Program-made: the position numbers and the translations under genes
Notes under the pieces: generated by a model
The model's input: the letters and a program-made list of their open reading frames with translations, nothing else
The model's database searches: none
What the model was told of the DNA's origin: nothing
Part shown: piece after piece, positions 32,977 through 33,505 of the stretch
Layout: every line of letters starts with the position of its first letter
How positions within the stretch are numbered: position 1 is the stretch's first letter
NCBI GenBank assembly: GCA_016744335.1
Contig: JADGEO010000037.1
Coordinates: forward strand, 1-33,505
Source: Anaerolineales bacterium
GTDB taxonomy: Bacteria > Chloroflexota > Anaerolineae > Anaerolineales > Villigracilaceae
Direction: 5' to 3'
Length of the DNA stretch: 33,505 nucleotides

Positions 32977-33372
32977 AATTTTCCCCACCACGTGGGGATG
33001 AACCGTAGATGTCAAGGCAGAACAAAATTATACAGTTAATTTTCCCCACCACGTGGGGATGAACCGTATACCCTGTTTTCCTGTAATCTTTTCTTCGCCA
33101 ATTTTCCCCACCACGTGGGGATGAACCGGCGAACGCGACTACCCTACAGAGTGGGCGGCAAATTTTCCCCACCACGTGGGGATGAACCGATACTGGGTCG
33201 ATTTCTTCGATTATATTGGCGAATTTTCCCCACCACGTGGGGATGAACCGCAACACAAAAAGCATGTTGTGTTGCATACATCAATTTTCCCCACCACGTG
33301 GGGATGAACCGTTGCGAGCGTGTACGAATTAGAGAGTGCAATAAATTTTCCCCACCACGTGGGGATGAACCG
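32977..33372 (+). CRISPR. Type I-E-like CRISPR array, 7 repeats and 6 spacers
   Basis: Seven identical 29-nt repeats start at 32977, 33038, 33100, 33161, 33222, 33283 and 33344. Each begins AATTTT, contains CCCCACCACGTGGGG (6-bp stem, CAC loop) and ends GATGAACCG, the 3' handle of type I-E crRNAs. Spacers are 32 nt, except spacer 2 (33 nt). The GATGAACCG ends fix transcription left to right. No repeat is degenerate. There is no leader: only 9 bp separate the array from the Rieske gene. No cas genes are in the window. Confidence 0.97.
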
Positions 33373-33376
33373 GCAT

Positions 33377-33401
33377 TAGCCGCTAAATTAGCGGCTATTT
33401 T
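33377..33401 (+). terminator. Palindrome just after the last CRISPR repeat
   Basis: TAGCCGCTAA (33377-33386) and TTAGCGGCTA (33388-33397) around one A, then TTTT. It lies 4 bp after the last repeat and would end crRNA-precursor transcripts in the plus direction. It also resembles the window's REP-type hairpins. Beyond it (33402-33505) there is no gene; TAGGAATATTCCTA at 33430-33443 is a perfect 14-bp palindrome. Confidence 0.6.
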
Positions 33402-33505
33402 GATCCTTATCCGTATGAACGCATTCACCTAGGAATATTCCTAATCTAAATGTCAATCTCAAAATCTTCGGTTTACTAGCTACACTGGCTGTAGCTCCAT
33501 TGATC

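Noticed and set aside
32596..33428. Minus-strand open frames across the CRISPR array and Rieske end
   Set aside because: They repeat the translated CRISPR unit (SSPRGGEN, VHPHVVGKI) and are artefacts of the array.
33373..33505. cas genes or further repeats at the right edge
   Set aside because: No copy of the repeat core occurs after 33372 and no open frame of useful length starts there; the window simply ends.

Overview
The window looks like chromosomal DNA from an uncultured or poorly described member of the Chloroflexota, probably class Anaerolineae. This is an inference. It rests on a split B12-dependent methylmalonyl-CoA mutase, a beta-helix/choice-of-anchor/sortase surface protein, a CarH/LitR-type B12 light sensor, membrane proteins with Cys/Gly-rich tails, and many palindromic intergenic repeats with mid-range GC. 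No rRNA, integrase, transposase or plasmid gene was seen. One tRNA gene is present.

Layout. 0-3.7 kb (minus strand): a NACHT-type STAND NTPase with its own promoter and terminator, then the catalytic chain of methylmalonyl-CoA mutase. 3.8-6.8 kb (plus): a zinc-ribbon membrane protein and two paralogous secreted/membrane proteins; the second carries a DUF2207-like cytoplasmic part and a six-cysteine C-terminal tail. 7-10.3 kb: a SWIM/SNF2 helicase. 10.5-13.5 kb: a PqqD-like/radical SAM/SPASM protein, a second copy of it that has lost every cluster-binding cysteine, and a C_GCAxxG_C_C redox protein overlapping that copy. 13.5-16.9 kb: PilZ protein, dual-specificity phosphatase, a methyltransferase with an in-frame palindromic repeat insertion, signal peptidase I, a YgiT-type zinc-finger protein, an unknown protein and tRNA-Glu(UUC). 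17.2-21.4 kb (minus): a beta-helix/sortase fusion, a 5'-truncated glmS remnant and a Fic/winged-helix protein with a palindrome-rich upstream region. 21.4-22.1 kb holds little except a possible broken ORF and a strong promoter.

22.1-33 kb (plus) is a long co-directional run with short gaps and ATGA overlaps. It starts with a MerR/B12-binding regulator of the CarH/LitR light-sensor type. After it come a TIGR01777 epimerase, a polytopic membrane protein, DegV, an SRPBCC protein, three small membrane proteins (DUF4345-, DUF1475- and DUF3159-like), an alpha/beta hydrolase, a DUF1295 protein, an SDR, an MFS exporter and a Rieske oxygenase. I read it as a candidate light- or photooxidative-stress-responsive lipid/envelope and detoxification cluster. 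That reading is inferred from gene content and from a palindromic operator around the first promoter. Several palindromes interrupt the run, so it may be more than one transcript.

The right end is a type I-E-like CRISPR array of seven identical 29-nt repeats, beginning 9 bp after the Rieske stop codon with no room for a normal leader. No cas gene is in the window.

The most unusual signals are: the radical SAM/pseudo-radical SAM pair near a Cys-tailed protein; a family of palindromes with conserved loops and flanks but different, fully paired stems, one of which lies in frame inside a methyltransferase; the symmetric operator at the B12 photoreceptor promoter; the leaderless CRISPR array; and the glmS truncation beside Fic.
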